From positions 2,294,001 through 2,358,000 of the forward strand of contig NC_009792.1 in assembly GCF_000018045.1 (NCBI RefSeq): a stretch of 64,000 nt of DNA, given 5' to 3'. A model generated the notes under the pieces. It searched no databases and was not told the origin of the DNA. It was given only the letters and a program-made list of their open reading frames with translations. This DNA comes from Citrobacter koseri ATCC BAA-895 (GTDB lineage: Bacteria; Pseudomonadota; Gammaproteobacteria; Enterobacterales; Enterobacteriaceae). The position numbers and the translations under genes are program-made. Within the stretch, counting starts at the first letter, position 1. Each line of letters begins with the position of its first letter. Shown here piece by piece: positions 1 through 8,073 of this stretch.

Positions 1-39
1 GGAGGCTTGCAGTTTTCATTTAGGCGTGGCAGTTCTATA

Positions 40-126
40 ATGAAACGCATGATCTCAAGTGCAATTTCTGTCACTTCTTTGTTTGAAGTGAATCGTTTAG
101 CAACAGGACAGATTCCGCATGACTGA
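40..126 (+). CDS. uof: uof, 28-residue leader peptide upstream of fur
   Basis: A 28-codon reading frame starts at ATG 40 and stops at TGA 124-126, so its last codons overlap the fur start at 119. In E. coli the homologous uof is translated and coupled to fur; the sRNA RyhB pairs near its start, so iron-starvation control of fur acts through uof. Start position, length and the overlapping arrangement match that system. The Shine-Dalgarno is weak, and no recognisable domain exists. The function is inferred from position and overlap; the peptide itself probably has no separate role. Confidence 0.75.
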   Translation: MKRMISSAISVTSLFEVNRLATGQIPHD

Positions 127-565
127 CAACAATACCGCATTAAAGAAGGCTGGCCTGAAAGTAACGCTTCCTCGTTTAAAAATTCTGGAAGTTCTTCAGG
201 AACCGGATAACCATCACGTCAGTGCGGAAGATTTATATAAACGTCTGATCGACATGGGTGAAGAGATTGGGCTGGCGACCGTGTACCGTGTGCTGAACCA
301 GTTTGATGACGCCGGTATCGTAACCCGCCACAATTTTGAAGGCGGTAAATCCGTTTTTGAGCTGACCCAACAGCATCATCACGATCACCTTATTTGCCTC
401 GATTGTGGCAAAGTGATCGAATTCAGTGATGATTCTATCGAAGCGCGCCAGCGTGAGATTGCGGCTAAGCATGGCATTCGTTTGACGAACCACAGCCTCT
501 ATCTCTACGGCCACTGCGCTGAAGGCGATTGCCGGGAAGACGAGCACGCGCACGACGCGAAGTAA
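119..565 (+). CDS. fur: Ferric uptake regulator Fur
   Basis: Fur is the cytoplasmic dimeric Fe(II)-dependent repressor of iron acquisition genes. The 148-residue product has an N-terminal winged helix (about 1-83) and a C-terminal metal-binding and dimerisation domain. Visible ligands are the His86-88/His90 cluster, the Cys93-x-x-Cys96 structural zinc pair and a second pair at Cys133/Cys138. Its ATG lies inside the end of uof (40-126), so translation is probably coupled. The tail ends in HAHDAK, close to the E. coli length and shorter than the 150-residue Salmonella form I remember. The promoter and fldA lie left of the window edge. An intrinsic terminator follows at 583-608. Confidence 0.98.
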   Translation: MTDNNTALKKAGLKVTLPRLKILEVLQEPDNHHVSAEDLYKRLIDMGEEIGLATVYRVLNQFDDAGIVTRHNFEGGKSVFELTQQHHHDHLICLDCGKVIEFSDDSIEARQREIAAKHGIRLTNHSLYLYGHCAEGDCREDEHAHDAK

Positions 566-582
566 TGTGAACCCTCCTAAAA

Positions 583-608
583 AGCCAACCGACCGGTTGG
601 CTTTTTTT
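583..608 (+). terminator. Intrinsic terminator of fur
   Basis: The 8-bp stem AGCCAACC/GGTTGGCT has a 4-nt loop and is followed by seven T. It lies 18 bp after the fur stop codon. Confidence 0.9.
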
Positions 609-634
609 ATGCCTCCGACCCGGTAGCGGCCTTA

Positions 635-669
635 AAAAACGCAAACGGGCGGAGAGAACTCTCCGCCCG
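635..669 (-). terminator. Probable terminator of chiPQ
   Basis: A perfect 11-bp stem (646-656 with 659-669, 2-nt loop) is followed on the minus strand by TTTGCG and then six T. It lies just past the chiQ stop, so it ends the minus-strand operon. Confidence 0.75.
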
Positions 670-688
670 CCATTAACCCGCCCTGCTT

Positions 689-1021
689 TTATTTGGCGCT
701 ATTTTTGCTGCGAATTTCCTGCCAGATTTTGTCGCAATCGGCGGTCACCGCCTGATCGTTCCCCGTACGCGTAGCCTGAATGCACTGCTGGTAATCCAGT
801 ATGCGCACGCTCTCTTCTGTAGCAAACTGCTTGTGCTGGTCATCTTTCTTCAGCACGTTCAGTACACTCTGACAGGCCTCAATTTTCTCTGGCGAACCTT
901 GCGCCGTATTGATGCAGGCGCTATATGCCTCTTTTAACTGACTGTCTTCTTTCGGCGCGGTTGGCTGCGCGCAGGCCACCAGTCCCGATGCCATCATGGC
1001 GATGAGTAACAGTTTTTTCAT
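689..1021 (-). CDS. chiQ: ChiQ (YbfN) outer-membrane-type lipoprotein
   Basis: A small lipoprotein of 110 residues and the second gene of the chitoporin operon. The N-terminus has a charged start, a hydrophobic stretch and the lipobox LVAC with Cys17, so it should be lipidated and carried to the envelope. The remainder is polar and rich in Cys/Gln/Glu with no known catalytic motif. The start is preceded by a GAGGA ribosome site. It sits 49 bp behind chiP, with a strong hairpin (1036-1066) between them. In Salmonella, ChiX repression of chiP exposes chiQ to Rho-dependent polarity. Its molecular function is not established; a role with the chitoporin is inferred from the operon. Confidence 0.88.
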   Translation of the reverse strand: MKKLLLIAMMASGLVACAQPTAPKEDSQLKEAYSACINTAQGSPEKIEACQSVLNVLKKDDQHKQFATEESVRILDYQQCIQATRTGNDQAVTADCDKIWQEIRSKNSAK

Positions 1022-1035
1022 ATCAGTGTCCTCAA

Positions 1036-1066
1036 CGTTGCGGCAGACAAATCGCCTGCCGCAACG
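1036..1066. other. Hairpin between chiP and chiQ
   Basis: A perfect 11-bp inverted repeat (1036-1046 with 1056-1066, 9-nt loop) lies in the 49-bp chiP-chiQ gap. No T-tract follows on the minus strand, so it is more likely an RNA-stability or processing element than a terminator. Confidence 0.6.
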
Positions 1067-1070
1067 AGCA

Positions 1071-2477
1071 TCAGAAAATAGTGAACGGAGCGATAACCAT
1101 GAACTTCACGTCACGTTCATCCTGGAAGATGTTGCCGTAACCGCCGCCCCAGCTTGGGATGTTGGAGTGGTTGTCATATTCCGTGAAGTGCAGTTTAAAC
1201 ATGGTGCCTTTGGCACGGCCTTCCTGTAGGGTGTAGACCGCATCAAGGCTGTAAGAAGACTCTTCAATGGTACGGTTTTTGTCATAGTACGCATCCGGGG
1301 TAATCTGCCAGGTTGATGGCTTCGCGTCCCAGGCGTAAACGTATGACGCCCCCACTGCCCAGCCCGGCAGGTTCCAGTTTTTCAGATCGTACATCGCACC
1401 GAAGAAGACGGCTTTTTCGCCGTTGGCGTTAAAGTCTGAGCGGTTATCCCACCAGATATCCAGACGACCGTTTGAGGATGCGTAAGTTGGCGTCATACGT
1501 TGCAGGAAGTAACCTTGTTGACCGTCCGCCTTAACCCAGGTCCCTTCCAGGCGCAAATCGACGACTTCGGCCACTTTGTAACCGAAAGTCAGCGCCTGCA
1601 ACCAGGCGGTGCCGTCATAAATATCGTTTACGCTGCGATCATCAACTTTGTCGCGCGCACCATAGAACTGATAGCTGGTGGTGAACGGGTTGCCGCCCAA
1701 ATCAAATTTGTAGCTGGCTTTAGCAAAATACTGGTCGACATACCCTTCTGACTGACCAAATGCCGCTTCCAGCACGAGGTCATTTTTGAAATCGTATTTA
1801 GCACCGATAGAATGGAGGTAATCCACTTTGGTCTTTTTATCGGCCTGATAGAATTTATCAACATCGGTGTGCCACGGCGCTTTATATTGGTTGGCCCACA
1901 TATAGGAGAAACTCAGCGCGCCCGCATCACCGTAGTCAAAATTCGCTCCGGCTTCCGCACCCTGATAAGTACCCGGCATAAAGCTCCAGTGCGGCGCTAA
2001 CAGCGTCTGACCGGTCGGCTGGATATACCCCGCACGCGCCCAGGTTGGCCCGTACTTAAATTTTGCCGCGGCTTTATAAAGGCTGATCCCGCTCTTATCG
2101 CCAGAATAATCTTCATCGTAACCTTTATTCTTTTTCGAGAAGGCGATTTCGTTGGGGTGTCCGCTGTCGCCGTTTTCCGCCATTTCTATCGCGGTAAATG
2201 CCGCGATATCCAGACCGAACATATCAGCCGCATAACCAGACTGGAAATCCAGATTGGCGTTCCAGGTCGCGTGTGAAAGGTTGGTTTTATATTTGTCATC
2301 GTCGGTGACATCTTTACGGTCACGCTCACGCTGCCAGTAATAGATGCCGCCTGTTAACGTGGAATCGTCAATAAAGCCTTCGGCCTGAGCCTGTGGAACG
2401 ACGACCAAACCTGACATTGCTGTGATACCGGCGATAGCCAGCGCCAGCGTACTACGTTTGCCACTAAACGTACGCAT
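1071..2477 (-). CDS. chiP: Chitoporin ChiP (YbfM)
   Basis: An outer-membrane porin of the OprD-like family that admits chitobiose and longer GlcNAc oligomers into the periplasm. The precursor has 468 residues with a classical signal peptide cut after AQA (32/33). The mature part shows alternating aromatic/polar strands typical of a beta barrel and ends in a terminal Phe, the signal recognised by the Bam machinery. Its start is preceded by AGAGGA, which lies inside an 11-nt match to the seed of sRNA ChiX (2485-2496). A palindromic NagC-type operator lies about 120 bp upstream. The location next to the nag genes fits a shared chitosugar regulon. Confidence 0.95.
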   Translation of the reverse strand: MRTFSGKRSTLALAIAGITAMSGLVVVPQAQAEGFIDDSTLTGGIYYWQRERDRKDVTDDDKYKTNLSHATWNANLDFQSGYAADMFGLDIAAFTAIEMAENGDSGHPNEIAFSKKNKGYDEDYSGDKSGISLYKAAAKFKYGPTWARAGYIQPTGQTLLAPHWSFMPGTYQGAEAGANFDYGDAGALSFSYMWANQYKAPWHTDVDKFYQADKKTKVDYLHSIGAKYDFKNDLVLEAAFGQSEGYVDQYFAKASYKFDLGGNPFTTSYQFYGARDKVDDRSVNDIYDGTAWLQALTFGYKVAEVVDLRLEGTWVKADGQQGYFLQRMTPTYASSNGRLDIWWDNRSDFNANGEKAVFFGAMYDLKNWNLPGWAVGASYVYAWDAKPSTWQITPDAYYDKNRTIEESSYSLDAVYTLQEGRAKGTMFKLHFTEYDNHSNIPSWGGGYGNIFQDERDVKFMVIAPFTIF

Positions 2478-2484
2478 GTGTTAA

Positions 2485-2496
2485 TCCTCTTTGACG
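2485..2496 (-). promoter_or_regulatory. ChiX sRNA target over the chiP ribosome site
   Basis: The minus-strand leader reads CGTCAAAGAGGA across the Shine-Dalgarno. This complements the conserved ChiX seed (TCCTCTTTGACG, from memory). ChiX silencing of chiP without chitosugars is established in Salmonella and E. coli; this site shows the pairing is preserved here. Confidence 0.8.
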
Positions 2497-2870
2497 TATA
2501 AAATGCTGCCGAACAAAAGCGGACAGCGAAAAATAAAAATGTAAAAGTAGCGTTGAGAAAAACCTCGCAGACTACAGTGAATAGACTATTTTTCGCGACG
2601 CGAATTATCAATCTCTTTCTGTAACGAGAATGTAAGAGTATGAGCAACCGCACATATTTCATTGCTTTCTGTTACATTTTCATCAGGCGCTAAAAAAGAT
2701 GAACAAAAGTTAAAATTGTCTTGTTTTCCATGCACATGAAATCGGTTTCACATGAAATGATATTCATTCCATAAATTCACTATGCCAAAACTATTTTGTT
2801 GCGAAATTATTTTCCCGACGGCATTAATTCGCTCTGCAAACAGAGAGCGGGATGACAAAATGGAAAGGAT
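2497..2870. other. Intergenic region between chiP and glnS
   Basis: An AT-rich region of about 370 bp that should hold the minus-strand chiP promoter. Besides the NagC-like palindrome, I see a half-conserved CRP-like motif near 2733-2755 (two TTCACATGAAA-type halves). No open frame with a convincing ribosome site was seen. Confidence 0.5.
2588..2608 (-). promoter_or_regulatory. Candidate NagC operator of chiP
   Basis: Near-palindrome with core TTCGCG-A-CGCGAA flanked by A/T, resembling NagC operators. It lies 110-130 bp upstream of chiP. NagC repression of ybfM/chiP is reported in E. coli; the exact site here is my inference. Confidence 0.5.
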
Positions 2871-2896
2871 AAAAAAACGCCGCAAAATGCGGCGTT
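2871..2896 (-). terminator. Intrinsic terminator of glnS
   Basis: The stem AACGCCGC/GCGGCGTT with a 5-nt loop is followed on the minus strand by a run of T. It lies 25 bp past the glnS stop. Confidence 0.9.
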
Positions 2897-2920
2897 GGAA
2901 GGTGATGCGATGTGGTGGCT

Positions 2921-4588
2921 TTACTCGCCCGCTTTAGCCCACGTATCGCGCAGACCTACGGTACGGTTAAATACGCGTTTATCCGCCGTTGTGTAGCGGC
3001 TGTCCAGGCAGAAGTAGCCTTCACGCTCAAACTGATACGCTTTACCCGCTACGGCGTTCTGCAACGACGGTTCCGCGTAACCCTGCTTAATTACCAGCGA
3101 TTCAGGGTTGATCACGGACAGGAAGTCCTCTGCGGCGCCCGGGTTCGGCACGCTGAACAGACGATCGTACAGACGAATTTCAACCGGCAGCGCGTGTGCC
3201 GCGCTTACCCAGTGAATGACGCCCTTCACTTTACGGCCATCAGCCGGATCTTTGCTCAGGGTGTCCGCATCATAGGTACAGAAGATGGTGGTGATATTGC
3301 CTTCCGCATCCTTCTCCACGCGCTCAGCTTTCACCACATAGGCGTTACGCAGACGCACTTCTTTCCCCATCACCAGACGCTTGTACTGCTTGTTCGCTTC
3401 TTCGCGGAAGTCAGCACGATCGATCCAGATCTCACCGCTAAACGGTACTTCACGGCTGCCCATTTCCGGTTTGTTCGGATGGTTCGGCATGGTGACCATT
3501 TCGCTTTCGCCCTGCGGGTAGTTTTCGATAACCAGTTTCACCGGATCGATAACCGCCATCGCGCGCGGTGCGTTTTCATTCAGATCTTCACGAATGCAGG
3601 ACTCCAGCGACGCCATCTCAATGGTGTTGTCCTGCTTGGTAACGCCGATGCGTTTGCAGAATTCACGGATGGAGGCCGCGGTATAGCCACGACGACGCAG
3701 GCCAGAAATGGTCGGCATACGCGGATCGTCCCAGCCTTCAACGTGTTTGTCCGTCACCAGCAGGTTCAGCTTACGCTTGGACATCACGGTGTATTCCAGA
3801 TTCAGGCGCGAGAATTCGTACTGACGCGGGTGAACCGGGATGGTGATGTTGTCCAGCACCCAGTCGTACAGACGACGGTTGTCCTGGAATTCCAGCGTAC
3901 ACAGAGAGTGCGTAATGCCTTCCAGCGCATCGCTGATGCAGTGGGTAAAGTCGTACATCGGGTAGATGCACCACTTGTTGCCGGTCTGGTGGTGTTCGGC
4001 AAATTTAATGCGGTACAGCACCGGATCGCGCATCACGATAAACGGCGACGCCATATCAATTTTGGCGCGCAGGCACGCTTTACCTTCTTCAAAACCACCG
4101 GTACGCATTTTTTCAAACAGCGCCAGGTTCTCTTCCACGCTGCGATCGCGGAACGGGCTGTTTTTACCCGGCTCTTTCAGCGTACCGCGATATTCGCGGA
4201 TCTGATCCGGCGTCAGCTCATCGACGTACGCCAGACCTTTGGTGATCAGCTCAACCGCATACGCATGCAGCTGATCGAAGTAATCTGAGGAGTAGCAAAC
4301 GTTGCCAGCCCAGTGAAAACCTAACCACTCGACGTCGTTTTTGATCGAATCAACGTACTCGATATCTTCTTTTACCGGGTTGGTATCATCGAAACGCAGG
4401 TTGCACAGGCCCTGATAATCTTGCGCGATGCCAAAGTTCAGACAGATGGATTTCGCGTGGCCGATGTGCAGATAGCCATTCGGCTCCGGCGGAAAACGGG
4501 TGTGGATTGTGGTGTGCTTACCACTGGCCAGATCTTCATCGATGATCTGACGAATAAAGTTAGTCGGGCGGGCTTCAGCCTCACTCAT
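2921..4588 (-). CDS. glnS: Glutaminyl-tRNA synthetase
   Basis: A class I aminoacyl-tRNA synthetase that charges tRNA-Gln with glutamine in the cytoplasm. It has 555 residues (E. coli 554). The Rossmann catalytic core carries HIGH at 41-44 within a PPEPNGYLHIGH segment and the KMSKS-equivalent VMSKR near 270; the C-terminal half forms the two anticodon-binding beta barrels. It is a single-gene unit on the minus strand with its own terminator at 2871-2896. Its substrate tRNAs (glnU, W, V, X) lie about 9 kb away in the same window. The start is the Met of MSEAEARPTN, preceded by an AGGAATCC-like ribosome site. Confidence 0.99.
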   Translation of the reverse strand: MSEAEARPTNFIRQIIDEDLASGKHTTIHTRFPPEPNGYLHIGHAKSICLNFGIAQDYQGLCNLRFDDTNPVKEDIEYVDSIKNDVEWLGFHWAGNVCYSSDYFDQLHAYAVELITKGLAYVDELTPDQIREYRGTLKEPGKNSPFRDRSVEENLALFEKMRTGGFEEGKACLRAKIDMASPFIVMRDPVLYRIKFAEHHQTGNKWCIYPMYDFTHCISDALEGITHSLCTLEFQDNRRLYDWVLDNITIPVHPRQYEFSRLNLEYTVMSKRKLNLLVTDKHVEGWDDPRMPTISGLRRRGYTAASIREFCKRIGVTKQDNTIEMASLESCIREDLNENAPRAMAVIDPVKLVIENYPQGESEMVTMPNHPNKPEMGSREVPFSGEIWIDRADFREEANKQYKRLVMGKEVRLRNAYVVKAERVEKDAEGNITTIFCTYDADTLSKDPADGRKVKGVIHWVSAAHALPVEIRLYDRLFSVPNPGAAEDFLSVINPESLVIKQGYAEPSLQNAVAGKAYQFEREGYFCLDSRYTTADKRVFNRTVGLRDTWAKAGE

Positions 4589-4718
4589 CGTGGATTCCTC
4601 AAAGCGTAAACAACGTATAACGGCATATGATCTTATAAGCCGGACAGACTGACAACCTTTAGTTACTTAAAAAGTGGCTTTGAAGAAAATATGGGGGCTG
4701 ATTGCTGTAAAAAAAAGC

Positions 4719-4857
4719 GATGGCGCTTTGCCGGATGACGGCTACGCCTTATCCGGCCTACAAGCTGCTACAACTGTGTCGAACCGTAGGCCTGATAAGC
4801 GCAGCGCCATCAGGCGCATTTGCCGGATAGCGGCTATACCTTATCCGGCCTACAGGC
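4719..4857. repeat. REP/BIME cluster between glnS and nagE
   Basis: Two divergent REP palindromes share the GCCGGATGACGGC...TATCCGGCCTAC theme, plus a shorter GTAGGCCTGATAAGC unit between them. This is the usual enterobacterial BIME arrangement. The rest of the 330-bp glnS-nagE gap holds the glnS promoter side and the nagE terminator; no gene is seen. Confidence 0.85.
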
Positions 4858-4860
4858 GGC

Positions 4861-4894
4861 AAAAAAAAAAGCGGCGGAGGTTTCCCCCCGCCGC
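4861..4894 (-). terminator. Intrinsic terminator of nagE
   Basis: The 7-bp stem GCGGCGG/CCGCCGC (4871-4877 with 4888-4894) is followed on the minus strand by ten or more T. Confidence 0.92.
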
Positions 4895-4921
4895 TCAGGC
4901 ACAAACTCTACTCAGGAGCGA

Positions 4922-6871
4922 TTATTTGCCTTTAATCTCATACAGTGGCGTTTGACCTGCAACCACCTGACCTTCAGCTTTAATCACCAGACCGCTGAAA
5001 TCGTCAATGTTGCTGCAAACCACCGGGCTAATCATCGAGCGCGCATTGGCGTTCAGGAACTCCAGATCCATTTCCAGGATCGGCTGACCGGCAACCACTT
5101 CGGCACCCTCTTCCACCAGGCGTTTGAAGCCCTGACCGTTCAGCGCAACGGTATCGATCCCCATGTGGACAACGATTTCCGCGCCTTTTTCGGTTTCCAG
5201 GCAGAACGCATGATTGGTGTTGAAGATTTTCACAATGGTGCCTGCCGCCGGGGAAACAACGGTTTTATCCGTTGGTTTCACCGCCACGCCGTCGCCAACC
5301 GCTTTGCTGGCGAACGCTTCGTCAGGAACCTGTTCCAGCGCAACCACGTCACCCGTGACTGGAGAAACCAGCGTCGCGATAGTCACCGCATTAGGAACCG
5401 CCTGCGGTTTTGCCGCCGGCGCCGCAGTCACTGGCGCGCTGTCAGCAGACGCTGCCGCAACCGGGCCACGCGCCACCACTTTCTTCATTTCGTCGCCGAT
5501 AGATTCCGCTTTCGCGCCGACGATAACCTGGATGGTCTGTTTGTTCAGTTTCACCACGCCGGACGCACCAAGACGTTTACACATCGCATCGCTCACGCGA
5601 GCCGCGTCGGCAACGGTCAGACGCAGACGGGTGATGCAGGCATCGATCGCTTTCAGGTTATCCGTACCGCCAACCGCAGCAATGTAGTTGGTCGCCAGTT
5701 GGGTCATACCTTCTTCAGTGTTGCTGTTCGCTTCGTCAGTCACGATATCGTCGTCTTTATCTTCACGACCTGGCGTTTTCAGGTTGAACACGCGAATTAC
5801 CGCGCTGAACAGCAGGAAGTAGATGACGAAGAATACCGCGCCCATCACCAGCAGCATCCAGACGTTTTTGCTGGCCGCAGGCAGGCTATACATCAACACG
5901 TAGTCAATTGCGCCTGCGGAGAAGGAGAAGCCCGCATGAATACCCAGCAGCGTCGCGATGAACAGGCTGATACCGGTCAATATTGCGTGCAGGAGGTACA
6001 GCAACGGCGCCAGGAACATGAACAGGAATTCCAGCGGCTCAGTAACACCAGTCAGGAACGCGGTGATCGCAACGGACAGCAGCATACCGCCAACCATTGG
6101 ACGACGCGCTTTCGGCGCAGCGAAGTACATCGCCAGCGCCGCACCCGGCAGACCAAACATCATGATCGGGAAGAAGCCGGACATGAACATCCCCGCCGTG
6201 CCGTCACCCGCGTAGAAGCGGTTGATGTCGCCGTGGAATACCGTACCTGCCGTGTTAGTGAACTCGCCAATCTGGAACCAGGCGATGGTGTTCAGCACCT
6301 GATGCAGACCTGTCGGGATCAACAGACGGTTGATGAAACCGAAGATACCGGAGCCCAGCGCGCCCGCGCCGACGATCCATTCACCGCCCGCATGAATAGC
6401 GTGCTGAACCGGAGGCCAGACGTAACCGAAAATCGCCGCCAGCACCAGACAGAAGAAGCCCGTGGCGATCGGCACAAAACGTTTGCCGCCAAAGAAGCTC
6501 AGGAAATCAGGAAGTTTGATACCGGACCAACGGTTATAAACGGCGCCGCCCACCAGACCGGTAATGATACCCGCCAGGACGCCCATGTTGATTTCCGGGT
6601 TAATCGTCACCATCGCTTTGGTCAGGACGAAGTACCCGACCGCACCCGCCAGCGCTGCTGCACCCGCGCTGTCCTTAGACCAACTGGATGCCACACCGAT
6701 GGCGAAGATCAGTGCGAGGTTATCGAAGATCGCCCCGCCCGCCTGCGCGATAAAGGCGACATTCAGTAAATCTGGTTGACCGAATCGCAGCAACAGTGCC
6801 GCCACCGGCAGCACTGCGATAGGGAGCTGTAACGCCCTACCCAGTCGCTGGAAAAAACCTAAAATATTCAT
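4922..6871 (-). CDS. nagE: GlcNAc-specific PTS enzyme IICBA
   Basis: An inner-membrane phosphotransferase permease that imports N-acetylglucosamine as GlcNAc-6-P. The 649-residue protein is a fusion. A membrane IIC domain spans about 1-370. The IIB domain carries its phospho-Cys in DACITRLRL (about 412). After an Ala/Pro-rich linker (about 470-500) comes the glucose-type IIA domain with the phospho-His in IVVHMGIDT (about 569). It is divergent from nagBACD, with both promoters in the 343-bp gap and shared NagC/CRP control. The domain order C-B-A is that of E. coli NagE. Confidence 0.98.
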   Translation of the reverse strand: MNILGFFQRLGRALQLPIAVLPVAALLLRFGQPDLLNVAFIAQAGGAIFDNLALIFAIGVASSWSKDSAGAAALAGAVGYFVLTKAMVTINPEINMGVLAGIITGLVGGAVYNRWSGIKLPDFLSFFGGKRFVPIATGFFCLVLAAIFGYVWPPVQHAIHAGGEWIVGAGALGSGIFGFINRLLIPTGLHQVLNTIAWFQIGEFTNTAGTVFHGDINRFYAGDGTAGMFMSGFFPIMMFGLPGAALAMYFAAPKARRPMVGGMLLSVAITAFLTGVTEPLEFLFMFLAPLLYLLHAILTGISLFIATLLGIHAGFSFSAGAIDYVLMYSLPAASKNVWMLLVMGAVFFVIYFLLFSAVIRVFNLKTPGREDKDDDIVTDEANSNTEEGMTQLATNYIAAVGGTDNLKAIDACITRLRLTVADAARVSDAMCKRLGASGVVKLNKQTIQVIVGAKAESIGDEMKKVVARGPVAAASADSAPVTAAPAAKPQAVPNAVTIATLVSPVTGDVVALEQVPDEAFASKAVGDGVAVKPTDKTVVSPAAGTIVKIFNTNHAFCLETEKGAEIVVHMGIDTVALNGQGFKRLVEEGAEVVAGQPILEMDLEFLNANARSMISPVVCSNIDDFSGLVIKAEGQVVAGQTPLYEIKGK

Positions 6872-7000
6872 CTTATTCCCCCTACGAGACCCCGATTAGG
6901 CTTCTGGAAGCCATTTTTTTATTGTGCGACAAATCGTTAAAGCGTGATGTTTGGCAACAACGGTATGAATTATTCATCTACGCTCAGAGTGTGTGAAAAA

Positions 7001-7021
7001 TTAATTCGTATCGCAAATTAA
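7001..7021. promoter_or_regulatory. Candidate NagC operator, nagE side
   Basis: TTAATTCGTATCGCAAATTA has a TTCG-x3-CGCAA core in an A/T frame and lies near the nagE promoter. In E. coli two NagC sites on either side of a CRP site form a repression loop; position and core fit the nagE-proximal site. Confidence 0.6.
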
Positions 7022-7033
7022 ACGCGTGTTTTT

Positions 7034-7049
7034 TGTGATTTGAATCACC
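7034..7049. promoter_or_regulatory. CRP site in the nagE-nagB control region
   Basis: TGTGA-TTTGAA-TCACC matches the CRP consensus at nine of ten half-site positions. It lies between the two NagC-like sites in the divergent promoter region, as in E. coli. Confidence 0.75.
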
Positions 7050-7094
7050 AAATATCGTTATTCACCCTCCCTTATACTGGCTAACTGCGAAAAC

Positions 7095-7117
7095 TTATTT
7101 TATCATTCAAAAAATCA
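7095..7117. promoter_or_regulatory. Candidate NagC operator, nagB side
   Basis: The A/T-rich TTATTTTATCATTCAAAAAA segment lies about 100 bp before nagB, just downstream of a TATACT -10 candidate (7073-7078). It corresponds to the nagB operator of E. coli, where NagC represses until GlcNAc-6-P binds. Confidence 0.6.
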
Positions 7118-7214
7118 ACACGGATTAGCGCCTGTCCATACGAATCCAGGTTACGCTTACTAACGTACAGATGCTCAATCCGCCAATTTATTACTTTTAC
7201 TTTTGAGGTGAAGA

Positions 7215-8015
7215 ATGAGACTGATCCCCCTGACGTCCGCAGAACAGGTCGGCAAATGGGCTGCTCGCCATATCGTTAACCGTATTAACGCCTTCAAACC
7301 TACCGCCGATCGCCCGTTTGTCCTGGGCCTGCCGACCGGCGGCACGCCGCTGACGGCGTATAAAGCATTAGTCGAAATGCACAAAGCGGGCCAGGTCAGC
7401 TTTAAGCATGTGGTGACATTCAACATGGATGAATATGTTGGCCTTCCGAAAGAACACCCGGAAAGCTACCACAGCTTCATGCACCGCAATTTCTTCGATC
7501 ACGTTGATATTCCGGCAGAAAATATTAACCTGCTCAACGGTAACGCGCCGGATATCGATGCGGAATGCCGTAATTATGAAGAAAAAATCCGTTCTTACGG
7601 TAAAATTCACCTGTTTATGGGCGGCGTAGGCAACGACGGCCATATCGCGTTTAACGAACCGGCTTCTTCCCTGGCTTCCCGTACGCGTATCAAAACGCTG
7701 ACCCATGACACCCGCGTGGCAAACTCCCGCTTCTTTGACGGCGACGTCAATCAGGTGCCGAAATATGCGCTGACCGTAGGCGTGGGTACGCTGCTGGACG
7801 CAGAAGAAGTGATGATCCTGGTGCTGGGCCATCAGAAAGCGCAGGCGCTACAGGCGGCTGTCGAAGGCAACGTCAACCACATGTGGACCATTAGCTGTCT
7901 GCAACTGCATCCGAAAGCGGTCGTGGTGTGCGACGAACCTTCCACTATGGAACTGAAAGTTAAGACACTGAAATATTTCAACGAGTTAGAAGCCGAAAAT
8001 ATTAAAGGTCTGTAA
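7215..8015 (+). CDS. nagB: Glucosamine-6-phosphate deaminase
   Basis: Converts glucosamine-6-P to fructose-6-P plus ammonia, the last step of amino-sugar catabolism; allosterically activated by GlcNAc-6-P. The 266 residues equal the E. coli hexameric enzyme in length. The catalytic residues Asp72, Asp141, His143 and Glu148 are all present (FNMDEY and GNDGHIAFNEP). It is first gene of nagBACD, with a strong GAGGTGAAG ribosome site. A hairpin with six T follows the stop before nagA. NagC and CRP sites upstream account for induction by GlcNAc-6-P. Confidence 0.99.
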   Translation: MRLIPLTSAEQVGKWAARHIVNRINAFKPTADRPFVLGLPTGGTPLTAYKALVEMHKAGQVSFKHVVTFNMDEYVGLPKEHPESYHSFMHRNFFDHVDIPAENINLLNGNAPDIDAECRNYEEKIRSYGKIHLFMGGVGNDGHIAFNEPASSLASRTRIKTLTHDTRVANSRFFDGDVNQVPKYALTVGVGTLLDAEEVMILVLGHQKAQALQAAVEGNVNHMWTISCLQLHPKAVVVCDEPSTMELKVKTLKYFNELEAENIKGL

Positions 8016-8023
8016 TGTTATCT

Positions 8024-8057
8024 CCGCCCTGTACGCAGACGCAGGGCGGCATTTTTT
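8024..8057 (+). other. Terminator-like hairpin inside nagBACD
   Basis: The stem CCGCCCTG/CAGGGCGG (8024-8031 with 8042-8049) is followed after CA by six T, between nagB and nagA. It has the form of an intrinsic terminator inside an operon, so it may partly end transcription or protect the nagB message. Confidence 0.6.
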
Positions 8058-8073
8058 GAAATCGGGGGTCGGA

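Larger units (their letters stand above)
6872..7214. other. Divergent nagE/nagB control region
   Basis: 343 bp without a gene. It holds two NagC-like operators flanking one CRP site, a -10 candidate for nagB, and the nagB ribosome site TGAGGTGAAG. The paired-operator layout supports DNA looping by NagC, known in E. coli. Confidence 0.7.

Noticed and set aside
2912..4288. Long plus-strand open frame opposite glnS
   Set aside because: It is the mirror of glnS codons. It lacks a ribosome site, a known domain and normal codon use, and glnS is certain on the other strand.
4820..6769. Plus-strand open frame of 649 codons opposite nagE
   Set aside because: Antisense shadow of the GC-rich nagE gene; rich in His/Arg/Gln with no domain, and it begins in a REP element.
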